From contig JNWL01000022.1 of the NCBI GenBank assembly GCA_000716465.1, positions 28,414 through 92,413 of the forward strand: a stretch of DNA of 64,000 bases. Reading direction: 5' to 3'. A program made the translations under genes and the position numbers. A model generated the notes under the pieces. That model had not been told where the DNA came from, ran no database searches, and worked only from the letters and a program-made list of their open reading frames with translations. Position 1 is the first letter of the stretch. Every line of letters starts with the position of its first letter. This DNA comes from Streptomyces bikiniensis. GTDB lineage: Bacteria > Actinomycetota > Actinomycetes > Streptomycetales > Streptomycetaceae. This document shows positions 52,050-62,299 of the stretch, in pieces.

Positions 52050-54635
52050 TCAGACGGCCGCCGCCGCGTCCGCCGCCCGCGCCCTCAGGGCGCGCTCGAC
52101 GCCCGCGCGGCACTCCGTCACCAGACGCCGCAGCGCCGGAGCGGGCTTGTGCTCCTCCAGCCACGCGTCCGTCGCGTCCAGGGTCTCCCGGGAGACCTGG
52201 AGCGCCGGGTAGAGGCCGACCACGATCTGCTGGATCATCTCGTGGCTGCGGGTCTCCGACACGCCCTTGATCGCCCCGAAGTACTTCGCGGTGTACGGGG
52301 CGAGCAGCTCGCGCTGGTCGGACTGGACGAAGCCGCCGATCACCGCCTCCTGCACGGCGTTCGCCAGCTTGTCGTCCTCGACGACCGACGCCCAGGCCTC
52401 GGCCTTGGCCTCCTCCGTCGGACGGGCCGCCCGCGCGGTCGCCGCGTGCCGCTCGCCCGCCGCCGTGCGGTCGCGCTCCAGCTCGGCCGCGATCTCCGCC
52501 TCGTCGTAGACCCCGGTCGCCGCGAGCCGCTGCACGAACGCCCAGCGCAGCTCGGTGTCCACCGCCAGGCCCTCGATCGTCTCGCGCCCCTCCAGGAGGG
52601 CCGCGAGCAGGTCGAGCTGCTGCGGGGTGCGGGCGGTCGCCGCGAAGGCGCGCGCCCACGCCAGCTGGTGGTCGCTCGCCGGCTCGGCCGCGCGCAGGTG
52701 CGCGAGCGTCGCCTCGGTCCAGCGGGAGAGCCCGGCCTCGCGCCACTCCGGCGCCGCGTACAGGTCGAGGGCCGCCTTGACCTGGCCCTGGAGCGACTGC
52801 ACCACGCCGATGTCGGACTCCTTGGCGATGCCCGAGAGCACCAGCTCCAGGTAGTCGCGGGTGGCCAGCTCGCCGTCGCGGGTCATGTCCCAGGCCGAGG
52901 CCCAGCACAGCGCGCGCGGCAGCGACTCGGCGAAGTCGCCCAGGTGCGCGGTGACGTTGGCCAGGGACACGTCGTCGAGCCGGACCTTGGCGTACGACAG
53001 GTCGTCGTCGTTGAGGAGGACGACCGCCGGGCGCTTCTTGCCGACCAGCTGCGGCACCTCGGTCCGCGCGTCCGCCGCGACGTCCAGCTCCAGGCGGTCG
53101 GTGCGCACCAGGCGGCCGGTCTCGTCGAGGTCGTAGAAGCCGATCGCGATCCGGTGCGGACGCAGCACGGCCTCGCCCTTGGCACCGGCGGGCAGCGCCG
53201 GGGCCTCCTGGAGGACCGCGAAGGCGGTGACGGTGCCGTCCTCGCCGGTCTCGATCTCCGGGCGGAGGACGTTGATGCCGGCCGTCTCCAGCCACGCCTT
53301 CGACCAGGCCGTCAGGTCGCGGCCCGAGGTCTCCTCCAGGGCGCCGAGCAGGTCCGACAGGCGCGTGTTGCCGAAGGCGTGCGCCTTGAAGTACGCCTGC
53401 ACGCCCTTGAAGAACTCGTCCTGGCCGACGTAGGCGACGAGCTGCTTGAGGACCGAGGCGCCCTTGGCGTACGTGATCCCGTCGAAGTTGACGAGCACGT
53501 CCTCCAGGTCGTTGATGTCGGCCATGATCGGGTGCGTGGACGGCAGCTGGTCCTGGCGGTAGGCCCAGGTCTTCTCCGCGTTGGCGAAGGTGGTCCAGGC
53601 GTTCGGCCAGCGGGTGCCGGGCACGGCGGCCTGGCAGGCGACCGAGGTGTAGGTGGCGAACGACTCGTTCAGCCACAGGTCGTTCCACCATTCCATGGTG
53701 ACGAGGTCGCCGAACCACATGTGGGCGAGCTCGTGCAGGATGGTCTCGGCCCGCCGCTCGTACGCCGCGTCCGTCACCTTCGAGCGGAAGACGTACTGGT
53801 CGCGGATGGTGACCGCGCCCGCGTTCTCCATCGCGCCCGCGTTGAACTCCGGCACGAACAGCTGGTCGTACTTGGCGAACGGGTAGGCGTACGCGAACTT
53901 CTCCTGGAACCAGTCGAAGCCCTGGCGCGTGACGTCGAAGATGTGGTCCGCGTCGAGGAACTCGGCCAGCGACGGACGGCAGTAGATGCCGAGCGGGACG
54001 GTCTGCCCGTCCTTCTCGTACGTCGAGTGCACCGAGTGGTACGGGCCGGCGATCAGGGCCGTGATGTAGGTCGAGATCCGGGGGGTCGGCTCGAAGCGCC
54101 ATACCGTCGCATCGGGGCCCTCCGGCTCCGGCGCCGGCGAGTTCGAGATGACCTTCCACCCGGCCGGGGCCTTCACCGTGAACCGGAAGGTCGCCTTCAG
54201 GTCGGGCTGCTCGAAGGAGGCGAACACGCGCCGCGCGTCCGGCACCTCGAACTGGGTGTACAGGTAGGCCTGGTCGTCGACCGGGTCGACGAAGCGGTGC
54301 AGGCCCTCACCGGTGTTGGTGTACGCGCAGTCCGCGACGACCTTGAGCTCGTTGCGGCCCTCCCGCAGGTGCCGCAGGGCGATCCGCGAGTCCCGGAAGA
54401 CGGCGGCGACGTCCAGCGCGTGCCCGTTCAGGACGGCCTCGTGGACGGCGGGGGCGACGAGGTCGATGAAGGTCTCGGCGCCCGCCTCGGCGGAATCGAA
54501 GCGGACGGTGGTGACGGACCGGTAGGTGCCGCCCTCCTGCGCACCGGAGAGGTCGAGTTCGACCTCGTACGCGTCCACGGTCAGCAGCGCCGCCCGCTGC
54601 CGGGCCTCTTCACGGGTCAGGTTCGTACCAGGCAC
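52050..54635 (-). CDS. pepN: Aminopeptidase N, M1 zinc metallopeptidase
   Basis: 861 residues, the usual size of actinobacterial PepN. N-terminal beta domain (TRVFASFEQPDLKATF-like segment DARRVFASFEQPDLK). Substrate motif GAMEN near residue 270. Zinc motif HELAHMWFGD near 297 with the third ligand Glu in WLNESFA. The C-terminal ~400 residues form the helical ERAP1-like domain. No signal peptide, so it is cytosolic; it removes N-terminal residues from peptides. The flanking genes (terminators on both sides) suggest single transcription. Confidence 0.96.
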   Translation of the reverse strand: MPGTNLTREEARQRAALLTVDAYEVELDLSGAQEGGTYRSVTTVRFDSAEAGAETFIDLVAPAVHEAVLNGHALDVAAVFRDSRIALRHLREGRNELKVVADCAYTNTGEGLHRFVDPVDDQAYLYTQFEVPDARRVFASFEQPDLKATFRFTVKAPAGWKVISNSPAPEPEGPDATVWRFEPTPRISTYITALIAGPYHSVHSTYEKDGQTVPLGIYCRPSLAEFLDADHIFDVTRQGFDWFQEKFAYAYPFAKYDQLFVPEFNAGAMENAGAVTIRDQYVFRSKVTDAAYERRAETILHELAHMWFGDLVTMEWWNDLWLNESFATYTSVACQAAVPGTRWPNAWTTFANAEKTWAYRQDQLPSTHPIMADINDLEDVLVNFDGITYAKGASVLKQLVAYVGQDEFFKGVQAYFKAHAFGNTRLSDLLGALEETSGRDLTAWSKAWLETAGINVLRPEIETGEDGTVTAFAVLQEAPALPAGAKGEAVLRPHRIAIGFYDLDETGRLVRTDRLELDVAADARTEVPQLVGKKRPAVVLLNDDDLSYAKVRLDDVSLANVTAHLGDFAESLPRALCWASAWDMTRDGELATRDYLELVLSGIAKESDIGVVQSLQGQVKAALDLYAAPEWREAGLSRWTEATLAHLRAAEPASDHQLAWARAFAATARTPQQLDLLAALLEGRETIEGLAVDTELRWAFVQRLAATGVYDEAEIAAELERDRTAAGERHAATARAARPTEEAKAEAWASVVEDDKLANAVQEAVIGGFVQSDQRELLAPYTAKYFGAIKGVSETRSHEMIQQIVVGLYPALQVSRETLDATDAWLEEHKPAPALRRLVTECRAGVERALRARAADAAAAV

Positions 54636-54771
54636 CCGGTCAACTCCTCTGTTTCATGACGATTGGCCCCATCCTTCCACGGGGCGGCTCAGCGGCGCAC
54701 GGCGCATTTCCACGGCCCGTCGCCGCCCGGGCCGCCCGGTTCGGAGAAGGGGGCCGACCCGCGCGGACGCG

Positions 54772-54811
54772 CCGGAGGGGCGGCTCCCGCAACGGGAGAC
54801 CGCCCCTCCGG
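54772..54811 (-). terminator. Terminator of asd
   Basis: CCGGAGGGGCGG (54772-54783) pairs perfectly with CCGCCCCTCCGG (54800-54811); inside, CTCCCG and CGGGAG extend the stem with a single bulged A, leaving a CAA loop. It lies 22 bases beyond the asd stop. Confidence 0.88.
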
Positions 54812-54833
54812 TCGTATGCGCCCCGCGGGGTCG

Positions 54834-56036
<1,203 letters not shown>

Positions 56037-59000
56037 TTACGGGGTGACGGAGCCGATCAGGACGCTGCCGGTGCCCGCGACGGTGCCGCGGGCGTTGACC
56101 AGCTGCACCTCGCCGAAGAACTGGCGTCCCTCGGGAGCGGCGCCGGCGACGACGACCTCGGCCGTCACCGTGGCGGACCCGCCGTTGGGCAGGGCGGCCG
56201 GCTTCGAGCCGTCGACCTTCACGGTGCCGAGCGCGGACGAGTAGTACACGTCCTTGTAGTCGTACGTGGTGCCGCCCGCGGCCTGGACCGAGTAGCCGTC
56301 GACCACGACGGTGTACGTGCCCGCGGCCGGCTTCACCAGGGAGACGGCCTCCTCCGAGTCGCCGTCGGCGGCCTGCGCGACCTGCTTGCCGTCGAGCAGC
56401 ACGGTCAGGTCGAGGTCGGCGGCCCGGTCGGAGGTGTTGCCGATGCCGATGTCGAGCCGCTCGACGCCCTCGCCGATGGTGACGGTCCGGGTGTGCGTCT
56501 CGTGGTGCCGGATGGTCGGCGTCTCGGTCTTCTGCGAGCCGAGGGAGCCGCCCTTGAGGGTGCCCTCGATGCCCGCGAAGCGGTTGGTGACCTTCCACTG
56601 GACGGGGGCCGGGGTGCCGACCTTCGCCTCCGGGACGGTCTGGACGGCCGGGTCGAAGTCGACGCCGAGCGCCGAGACGCCCAGGGTGTACGGGTTGTCC
56701 AGGTCCGGCGACGTGCGGCGGGCCTCGACCTCGACCTCCCAGACGCCCGGCGTCGGGTTCGGGTAGGAGCGCAGGTCGGGGCGGCAGGTGTTGGCCGGGT
56801 TGTAGTGCGGGTAGCAGCCCGTGGTCGCGGTCGGGTCGACGGGGACGCCGACCGGGTGGATCGCGATGAAGCGGGTCTGGCTCTTCGCCTTCAGACCGGA
56901 CAGCGAGACCTCCAGTGTCTTGGCGCCCTGCGGCACGGTGACGAAGTGGGAGGTGGTGCTGTTGCGCTGCACGGAGCCCTGGGCGGTGTACGTGTAGCCC
57001 GGGGCGGCCAGGTCGCTCGCGACGACCGAGGTGGCGAGGATCTGCTTGTCGACGCCCTCGGTGCGCTCGTCGTCGGCCTCCAGGATGACGCTGTGCACGC
57101 CGGCGGAGGACGCCTTGGCCTGGAGCTTGACGGTGACCGGCTTGTTCAGCGGCAGGTAGATGCGGTCGTCGCTGACGATGCGGAAGGTGCCGTCGTTGTA
57201 CTTGAGGTCCAGGTCGTGCCGGACCGGGCGGTCCGGGCCGCTGGTGCGCGTGACGGTGACGTCGTAGACCCGCTTCTGGCCGACCTTCAGGTCGCCCTCG
57301 CGGTCGTACACGCCGGTGCCGGTGCGCGGGGCCGGGAAGATCAGGGTGTCGACCGGGGCCTGCACCGTGTAGTCGTGCGCGGTCGCGCCGTCCTTGATGG
57401 ACTCCCAGGCCTCTTCGACGTCGATGAGGCCGGCGCCCTGCTCGTGCGCGGCGACACCGGGGATGCGCTGCGCGGTGGAGATCAGCGCGGTGCGCAGGGT
57501 CAGCGGGGAGAGCGCGATGCCCCGCTGCTTGGCGGCCGAGAGCAGCAGCGCGCTCGCGCCCGCCGCCTGCGGCGAGGACATCGAGGTGCCGTTGAGCATG
57601 CCGTAGCCGGCGGGCAGCGCGTAGCCCGACTCGGCGAGACCGGCGCCCGGCAGCCAGGTCGGGATGGTGTTCACGGCCGAGCCGGGGGCGGTGATCGTCG
57701 GGGTGAGGCCGCCGTCCTCGCGCGGGCCGCGGGAGGAGAAGGGGAACATGGCGTACTTCTTGGCGACGGCCGAGCCGTAGTTGGCGGCCCAGGTGTCCTT
57801 GGAGACGGCCGCGCCGACCGAGAGGACCTTGTCGGCCAGGCCGGGGTCGCCGATCGTGTTGATGCCGGGGCCCGAGTTGCCGGCCGAGATGACCAGCTGG
57901 ACGCCGTACTGGTCGATCAGGCGGGTGTAGAGGCGGGCGCGGACGTTGTCGCCGTCGTTCTGCTGCGGCAGGCCGCCGATCGACATGTTGACGATGTCGA
58001 CGCCGCGGTTGACGACGAGGTCCGTCATGCCCTCGGTGAGGGCGGTGTTGGTGCAGCCGCCGGTCCAGGTGCACGCGCGCGAGGAGACGATCTTCGCGCC
58101 GGGGGCCGCGCCGTTCATCCGGCCGCCGAAGAGGCCGTGGGCGGCGGTGATGCCGGCGACGTGGGTGCCGTGCGAGGACTCCACGAGGCCGATGTTGACG
58201 AAGTCGGCCTTCTTGCCGACCCAGGTGCCGCCGGCCGGGTCCATCGGGACGTCCTTGCGGATCTCCACGACGAACGGGGTCTTCTCGACGACCTCGGTGG
58301 CCGGGTTGTCGGTACCGAAGTAGCCGATCTGGAACCCGTCCTTGTACGGCTTCATCGGCGCGTTGTCCGTGAAGTCGTTGTTCTGGTCGGTGTCCACGCG
58401 GACGGTTCCGGCGGCCGGGTCGTACAGCAGGCCGAAGACGTCGGTGGTGTCGCCGTCCCGGTTGATGTCGCCGGCCGGGTCGCCGCCCGCGGTGATCGAC
58501 TCGGTGAAGCGGCTGAACTGGTACGAGCCCTCCGGGGCCTTCCAGCTCTGCGCGGAGGAGGTGAAGACGGGGCCGGAGACCGGGGTGATCTGGGGGCGCC
58601 AGGTGGCGTCGCCCTCGGTCAGCGGGTCCGTGGCGGTGACCCAGTCGACGATCTTGCGCTCGCCGGTGGTGGTCCTCTGCAGGGCCGGGTGGGCGAGGTC
58701 GACGCCGGAGTCCAGGACGCCGATGGTCACGCCGCGGCCGTCGGCCCGGGGGTGGCTCTCGACGAAGTCGACCGCACCCGTCTCGTGGGACGGGTTGTAC
58801 GGGTTCTTCGCCGGGGTCTTCCGGCTGGGCGCCGGGTACGTCTTCTTGACGGTGGTCCCCTCGACGGGGCCCGTCGCGCCGCCCGTGTCCGGACGCGGGT
58901 CGTCCAGCGGGATCTCGGCCTGGAGGTCGACGGCCTGGACCGAGGAGAGCTCGGTGGCGGCCCGGATGGCGGCCTCGGCCTTGGCGGTCGGCAGGGTGGC

Positions 59001-59357
59001 GCGGACGTAGCCGAGCTCGTCCTGCCGCTTGCCGACCGAGGCGCCGGCGACGGCGTCCAGCTGGGCGGCGACCTGCTCGGTGGCGCCGGGGGCGGTGGCG
59101 ACGAGGACGGTGACGTTCTTCTCGCCGGTCGCCTGGGCCTCGGTGAGGCGCTGGGCGTCGACGGCGCCGAGCTTGTCGGCGGAGTCCGACGCCTTGACCG
59201 GGGGAGTGGTCCCGGGGTCGTCGGAGGCGAACGCGGGCACGGTGCCGGTCGCGACGAGCGCGGCGACGAGACCGGCGGCGGCCGCGACGCGCGCCGCCCG
59301 TCTCCGCCCGGGCGCCGAGGACCGGGTTATGGGACCCGGAGTCTGGGGGGTGGCCAT
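56037..59357 (-). CDS. Secreted S8 subtilisin-like serine protease
   Basis: 1106 residues. Signal peptide ~1-45 (RRRAARVAAAAGLVAALVATGTVPAFA). An I9-type propeptide domain spans ~70-150. Catalytic triad: Asp in GVLDSGVDLAHP (~216), His in SSHGTHVAGITAAHG (~395), Ser in GTSMSSPQAAG (~593). The ~180 residues between Asp and His are far more than in simple subtilisins and contain a D/N-rich segment (INRDGDTTDVFGLLYDP). C-terminal ~450 residues are beta-rich modules, with PPC/fibronectin-like features (VPQGAKTLEVSLSG, VPAAGTYTVVVDGY-like). ATG 59357 is chosen over ATG 59363: AGGG is 6 bases before the former and directly touches the latter. Extracellular protein degradation, perhaps developmental. 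Confidence 0.92.
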   Translation of the reverse strand: MATPQTPGPITRSSAPGRRRAARVAAAAGLVAALVATGTVPAFASDDPGTTPPVKASDSADKLGAVDAQRLTEAQATGEKNVTVLVATAPGATEQVAAQLDAVAGASVGKRQDELGYVRATLPTAKAEAAIRAATELSSVQAVDLQAEIPLDDPRPDTGGATGPVEGTTVKKTYPAPSRKTPAKNPYNPSHETGAVDFVESHPRADGRGVTIGVLDSGVDLAHPALQRTTTGERKIVDWVTATDPLTEGDATWRPQITPVSGPVFTSSAQSWKAPEGSYQFSRFTESITAGGDPAGDINRDGDTTDVFGLLYDPAAGTVRVDTDQNNDFTDNAPMKPYKDGFQIGYFGTDNPATEVVEKTPFVVEIRKDVPMDPAGGTWVGKKADFVNIGLVESSHGTHVAGITAAHGLFGGRMNGAAPGAKIVSSRACTWTGGCTNTALTEGMTDLVVNRGVDIVNMSIGGLPQQNDGDNVRARLYTRLIDQYGVQLVISAGNSGPGINTIGDPGLADKVLSVGAAVSKDTWAANYGSAVAKKYAMFPFSSRGPREDGGLTPTITAPGSAVNTIPTWLPGAGLAESGYALPAGYGMLNGTSMSSPQAAGASALLLSAAKQRGIALSPLTLRTALISTAQRIPGVAAHEQGAGLIDVEEAWESIKDGATAHDYTVQAPVDTLIFPAPRTGTGVYDREGDLKVGQKRVYDVTVTRTSGPDRPVRHDLDLKYNDGTFRIVSDDRIYLPLNKPVTVKLQAKASSAGVHSVILEADDERTEGVDKQILATSVVASDLAAPGYTYTAQGSVQRNSTTSHFVTVPQGAKTLEVSLSGLKAKSQTRFIAIHPVGVPVDPTATTGCYPHYNPANTCRPDLRSYPNPTPGVWEVEVEARRTSPDLDNPYTLGVSALGVDFDPAVQTVPEAKVGTPAPVQWKVTNRFAGIEGTLKGGSLGSQKTETPTIRHHETHTRTVTIGEGVERLDIGIGNTSDRAADLDLTVLLDGKQVAQAADGDSEEAVSLVKPAAGTYTVVVDGYSVQAAGGTTYDYKDVYYSSALGTVKVDGSKPAALPNGGSATVTAEVVVAGAAPEGRQFFGEVQLVNARGTVAGTGSVLIGSVTP

Positions 59358-59425
59358 GTACATCCCTGTCTGTGAAGGAGAGGGTCCGGATATCGGTTCC
59401 GGATGACCGCTCAGCCTTTCGTAAA

Positions 59426-59454
59426 TGACAGGGTTTTGGGGAGAGTTGACAGGG
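59426..59454. promoter_or_regulatory. Paired TGACAGGG direct repeats upstream of the subtilase gene
   Basis: TGACAGGG at 59426-59433 and 59447-59454; the two starts are 21 bp apart, i.e. two helical turns. On the gene strand they read CCCTGTCA. They lie ~70-95 bases upstream of the start codon, where a regulator could bind side by side. The regulator is unknown. Confidence 0.4.
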
Positions 59455-59531
59455 AGAAGGTGTGCGTCATGGCGTGAACCCGCCAGTGCGCCCGATGTGC
59501 CACGGGGGATGAACCGGCCCCAACCGGGGCG

Positions 59532-60074
59532 TCACGCCCCCTTGGAGCGGGCGTGGTGCCGGGAGGCCTTGGCCCGGTTGCCGCAGACCGCCATCGAGCA
59601 CCAGCGGCGGGTGCCGTTCCGCGAGGTGTCGAAGAAGTGCAGGATGCACGCCTCGTGGGCGCAGGCCCGGATCCGGTCGGGCGCGGTGCGCAGCAGGTCG
59701 AGGTAGTCGCGGGCGGCGGTCCAGCCCGGTCCCCGTGCCGGGTCCGCGAACTCGGGCTCCTCGCCGGGGCCCTCGGCGGTGAGCGTCGCCCGGATGCGGC
59801 CGTGGCCGAGGACGGCGTCGACGCGGGCGGTGGCGGCGGGGTCGCCGGGGTGGTCCACGAGCGCGGCGAGCGCGTCCCGGGCGGCGAGGGTGTGGCGCAG
59901 GGTGGCGGCGTCGGCGGCGAACCGCCCCTCCAGGCCGTTGGCGGCGAGCCAGACGGCGAGCCCGTCGACGCCGGTGAGCAGGTCGCGGCGGACGCCCTCC
60001 TCGATCCAGCGGGTGTTGAGCAGGTCGAGGGAGACGGGTTCGCCGGTGAGCGGCCGGGGGTCGACGGCGGTCAT
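59532..60074 (-). CDS. CGNR zinc-finger (ABATE-domain) putative transcriptional regulator
   Basis: 180 residues. The N-terminal ABATE domain (~1-120) begins EPVSLDLLNTRWIEEG. A C-terminal CGNR zinc finger follows: CAHEACILHFFD, then RRWCSMAVCGNRAKASRHHAR with the Cys pairs and the eponymous CGNR. This family is thought to sense small ligands and bind DNA through the finger. It is divergent from the VOC protein gene; a palindromic region lies between them and it probably regulates that gene set. Confidence 0.92.
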   Translation of the reverse strand: MTAVDPRPLTGEPVSLDLLNTRWIEEGVRRDLLTGVDGLAVWLAANGLEGRFAADAATLRHTLAARDALAALVDHPGDPAATARVDAVLGHGRIRATLTAEGPGEEPEFADPARGPGWTAARDYLDLLRTAPDRIRACAHEACILHFFDTSRNGTRRWCSMAVCGNRAKASRHHARSKGA

Positions 60075-60131
60075 GGGCGGACACCTTCCTCGATTTCCTC
60101 GCGTGCTAACCCCTCAAGAGTACGTGAGCGG

Positions 60132-60176
60132 TTGACGCTCGCTCCTTCTAACCTCTAAAGTCGAATTAGAGGGTTA
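60132..60176 (+). promoter_or_regulatory. Promoter and palindromic operator of the VOC gene, facing the CGNR gene
   Basis: TTGACG (60132-60137) and TAAAGT (60156-60161) with 18 bp between them form a good promoter for the VOC gene. It overlaps an inverted repeat: TAACCTCTAA on the left, TTAGAGGGTTA on the right, spacer AGTCGAA. A related half-site CTAACCCCTCAAGAG lies ~40 bases upstream, toward the CGNR gene. The CGNR regulator is the likely ligand, possibly controlling both directions. Confidence 0.65.
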
Positions 60177-60212
60177 CCCCAGCCGGGGCGGCCCCCACGG
60201 GAGGGAACCGTC

Positions 60213-60677
60213 ATGTCCGCGATCGGCACGCTCACCACGCACCACGTCGCCGTCAACGTCACCGACCTGGAGCGCTCGCTCGCCTTCTACGCCGACGTGC
60301 TCGGCTTCGAGGTCATCGGGAGGAGCGCGGAGGGAGAGCCGGAGAGGGAGGAGTACGCCTTCCTCGGCAGGGACGGGCGCCTGGTGATCGCCCTCTGGCA
60401 GCAGGCCGAGGGCCCCTACGAGCCCGGCCGCCCCGGCCTGCACCACCTCGCCTTCGAGGCCGAGTCCATCGACCACGTCCGCGCCGCCGAGGCCGCGCTC
60501 ACCGCGCGCGGCACCACCTTCGCGTACGAGGGCGTCGTGGCCCACCGGGAGGGCGCGGCCTCCGGCGGCATCTTCTTCCACGACCCCGACGGCACCCGCC
60601 TGGAGATCTCCGTCCCGAAGGGCGCCGAAACGGCCCCGGCCCCCTCGACCGGGGCCCCCGCCTGCGGCTTCTTCTAG
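60213..60677 (+). CDS. VOC-superfamily (glyoxalase/dioxygenase fold) protein
   Basis: 154 residues. Two beta-alpha-beta-beta-beta modules: TTHHVAVNVTDLERSLAFYADVLGFEVIG with a metal His at the start, then GLHHLAFEAESIDHVRAAEAAL with another His, and DPDGTRLEISVP with a terminal metal Glu. Enzymatic role (glyoxalase, dioxygenase or resistance) not readable. ATG 60213 follows GGAGGG. Divergent from the CGNR regulator and followed at 45 bases by an FMN-binding protein. Confidence 0.92.
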   Translation: MSAIGTLTTHHVAVNVTDLERSLAFYADVLGFEVIGRSAEGEPEREEYAFLGRDGRLVIALWQQAEGPYEPGRPGLHHLAFEAESIDHVRAAEAALTARGTTFAYEGVVAHREGAASGGIFFHDPDGTRLEISVPKGAETAPAPSTGAPACGFF

Positions 60678-60722
60678 ATCCCTGCTTCCGGATCCCGTCC
60701 GAGAGACCGCCAGGAGGAACCC

Positions 60723-61604
60723 GTGGACGCCTACCACCCCGGATCGCTCGCCGTGCAGGAACGCGTCGGCGTCCGTGACCTCGCCGAGCACGTGGGCCGC
60801 TCCGTCGGCCCCGGCATCCGCCCGGTCGCCGCCGCCTTCCTGGAGGCGCAGCCGATGCTGGTGATCGGCGCGGCGGACGCCGGCGGGCAGGTCTGGGCGA
60901 GCCTGCTCACCGGCCCGCCCGGCTTCGCCCGCGCCACCGGCCCGCACACCGTCTCCGTCGCGGGCGGCGTCCCCGCCCGCGACCCGCTCGCCGGCGCGAT
61001 CGTCCCGGCCGGCACCCCCGTCGGCACGATCGCCCTTGATCCCCGCACCCGCCGCCGCATGCGCCTCAACGGCACCGCCCGGCCCGGCCCCCGCGGCCTC
61101 ACCGTCGACGCGGACCAGGTCTTCTCCAACTGCCCCAAGTACCTCCAGAAGAGACAGTGGTACGGCTCCGGGCCCGCGGGCCCCGGAACCGGCACCCCGC
61201 ACCACGGCACGGCGCTCACCCCCGCCCAGGCGGCCCGCGTCCGGGCGGCGGACACCTTCTTCGTGGCCACCGCCGCCCCCGACGGCGCCGACGCGAGCCA
61301 CCGGGGCGGCAACCCCGGCTTCGTCCGGGTCGACGGGCCCCGGGAGCTGAGCTGGCGGGACTACCCGGGCAACGCGATGTTCCTGACCCTGGGCAACCTG
61401 GAGTCGGACGGCCGCGCCGGACTGCTCCTCCTGGACTGGGAGACCGGGACGACCCTCCAGCTCACCGGCCGCGCGCACGCCGAGTACGGCCCCGACGCAC
61501 GCGTGGTCCGCTTCCGCGCCGACCGCGTGGTGGAGACGCCGGGCGCCAGCCCCCTGCGCTGGTCGGCCCCGGAGTACTCACCGGCCAACCCGACCGCACC
61601 CTGA
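60723..61604 (+). CDS. Pyridoxamine 5'-phosphate oxidase-related FMN-binding protein
   Basis: 293 residues. Fold of the split-barrel flavin/F420 family: PMLVIGAADAGGQVWASLLTG, later ADTFFVATAAPDG and RGGNPGFVRVDGPRELSWRDYPGNAMFLTLGNLESDGRAGLLLLDWETG with the typical G-N-P-GF and D-x-GN turns. A Cys-containing stretch (DQVFSNCPKYLQKRQW) is characteristic of a larger actinobacterial subgroup. Likely an oxidoreductase acting with FMN; the substrate is unknown. Start GTG 60723 with AGGAGG upstream. Probably co-transcribed with the VOC gene. Confidence 0.88.
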   Translation: MDAYHPGSLAVQERVGVRDLAEHVGRSVGPGIRPVAAAFLEAQPMLVIGAADAGGQVWASLLTGPPGFARATGPHTVSVAGGVPARDPLAGAIVPAGTPVGTIALDPRTRRRMRLNGTARPGPRGLTVDADQVFSNCPKYLQKRQWYGSGPAGPGTGTPHHGTALTPAQAARVRAADTFFVATAAPDGADASHRGGNPGFVRVDGPRELSWRDYPGNAMFLTLGNLESDGRAGLLLLDWETGTTLQLTGRAHAEYGPDARVVRFRADRVVETPGASPLRWSAPEYSPANPTAP

Positions 61605-61714
61605 CGACGGACCTCCACGCGTGCGGGCCCACCGGCCCACCGGCCCGCGGGCCCGCACGCGCGGCAGCTGTTCCCGCAGTCCCCACCGACGACCCCGACG
61701 ACCCCGAGGACCCC

Positions 61715-62290
61715 GTGCCCACCACCCCGGCCGCAAAGGCCCCCGAAGTCCCCGAAGTCCCCGAAGTCCCCGAAGCCCTTCGGCCTTCCGCCGCGCCGGC
61801 GGCATCCGCACCCCGCCCCCGGCCGCCCGCCCGGCCCCGCCCCCGCGTCCTCCTCGGTGCCACCGCCGCCGCGGTCGCCGTGCTGCTCCTCCTGGTCGCG
61901 GTGGGCACCCTCCTGCGCCAGCCCCTGCTGATCCCGCCGCTCGCCGCGAGCGCCGCGCTCGTGGCGGGCGCCCCCGACCTGCCGCTCTCCCAGCCCCGCT
62001 CGGTCGTCGGCGGCCAACTCCTCTCCGCCCTCACCGGGTTCGCGGTCCTGGCCGCGGCCGGTCCGGGACCGTGGGGCGCCGCCGTCGCGGGCGGCCTCGC
62101 CCTCGGCGTGATGGCCCTCGCCCGCGCCCCGCACTCGCCCGCCGCCGCCACGGCCGTCGTCGTCGCCCTCCAGTCCCCGCCCTTCTGGCCGTTTCTCGGC
62201 CTTCTCGCCCTCGCCTGCCTCCTCCTGGTCGCCGCCGGCCTCGCGGCCGCTCCCGCGACGGGGCGGACGTACCCCACGTACTGGATCTAA
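61715..62290 (+). CDS. HPP-family membrane protein
   Basis: 191 residues. A Pro/Ala-rich cytoplasmic N-terminus (~1-45) contains PEVPEVPEVPEA, coded by four 9-bp direct repeats. Then four or five membrane helices from VLLGATAAAVAVLLLLVAVGTLL, including QPLLIPPLAASAALVAGAPDLPLSQPRSVVGGQLLSAL, which is the HPP motif region (normally pore-lining), and ending at LACLLLVAAGLAA. HPP proteins have been linked to nitrite transport. The start is the first GTG in frame (61715), with GAGGA four bases upstream; no better start exists. Confidence 0.82.
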   Translation: MPTTPAAKAPEVPEVPEVPEALRPSAAPAASAPRPRPPARPRPRVLLGATAAAVAVLLLLVAVGTLLRQPLLIPPLAASAALVAGAPDLPLSQPRSVVGGQLLSALTGFAVLAAAGPGPWGAAVAGGLALGVMALARAPHSPAAATAVVVALQSPPFWPFLGLLALACLLLVAAGLAAAPATGRTYPTYWI

Positions 62291-62299
62291 CCTCGGCGC

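Noticed and set aside
59361..59363. ATG 59363 as start of the subtilase
   Set aside because: The AGGG sequence directly abuts it, leaving no spacer, whereas ATG 59357 has a normal 6-base spacing.
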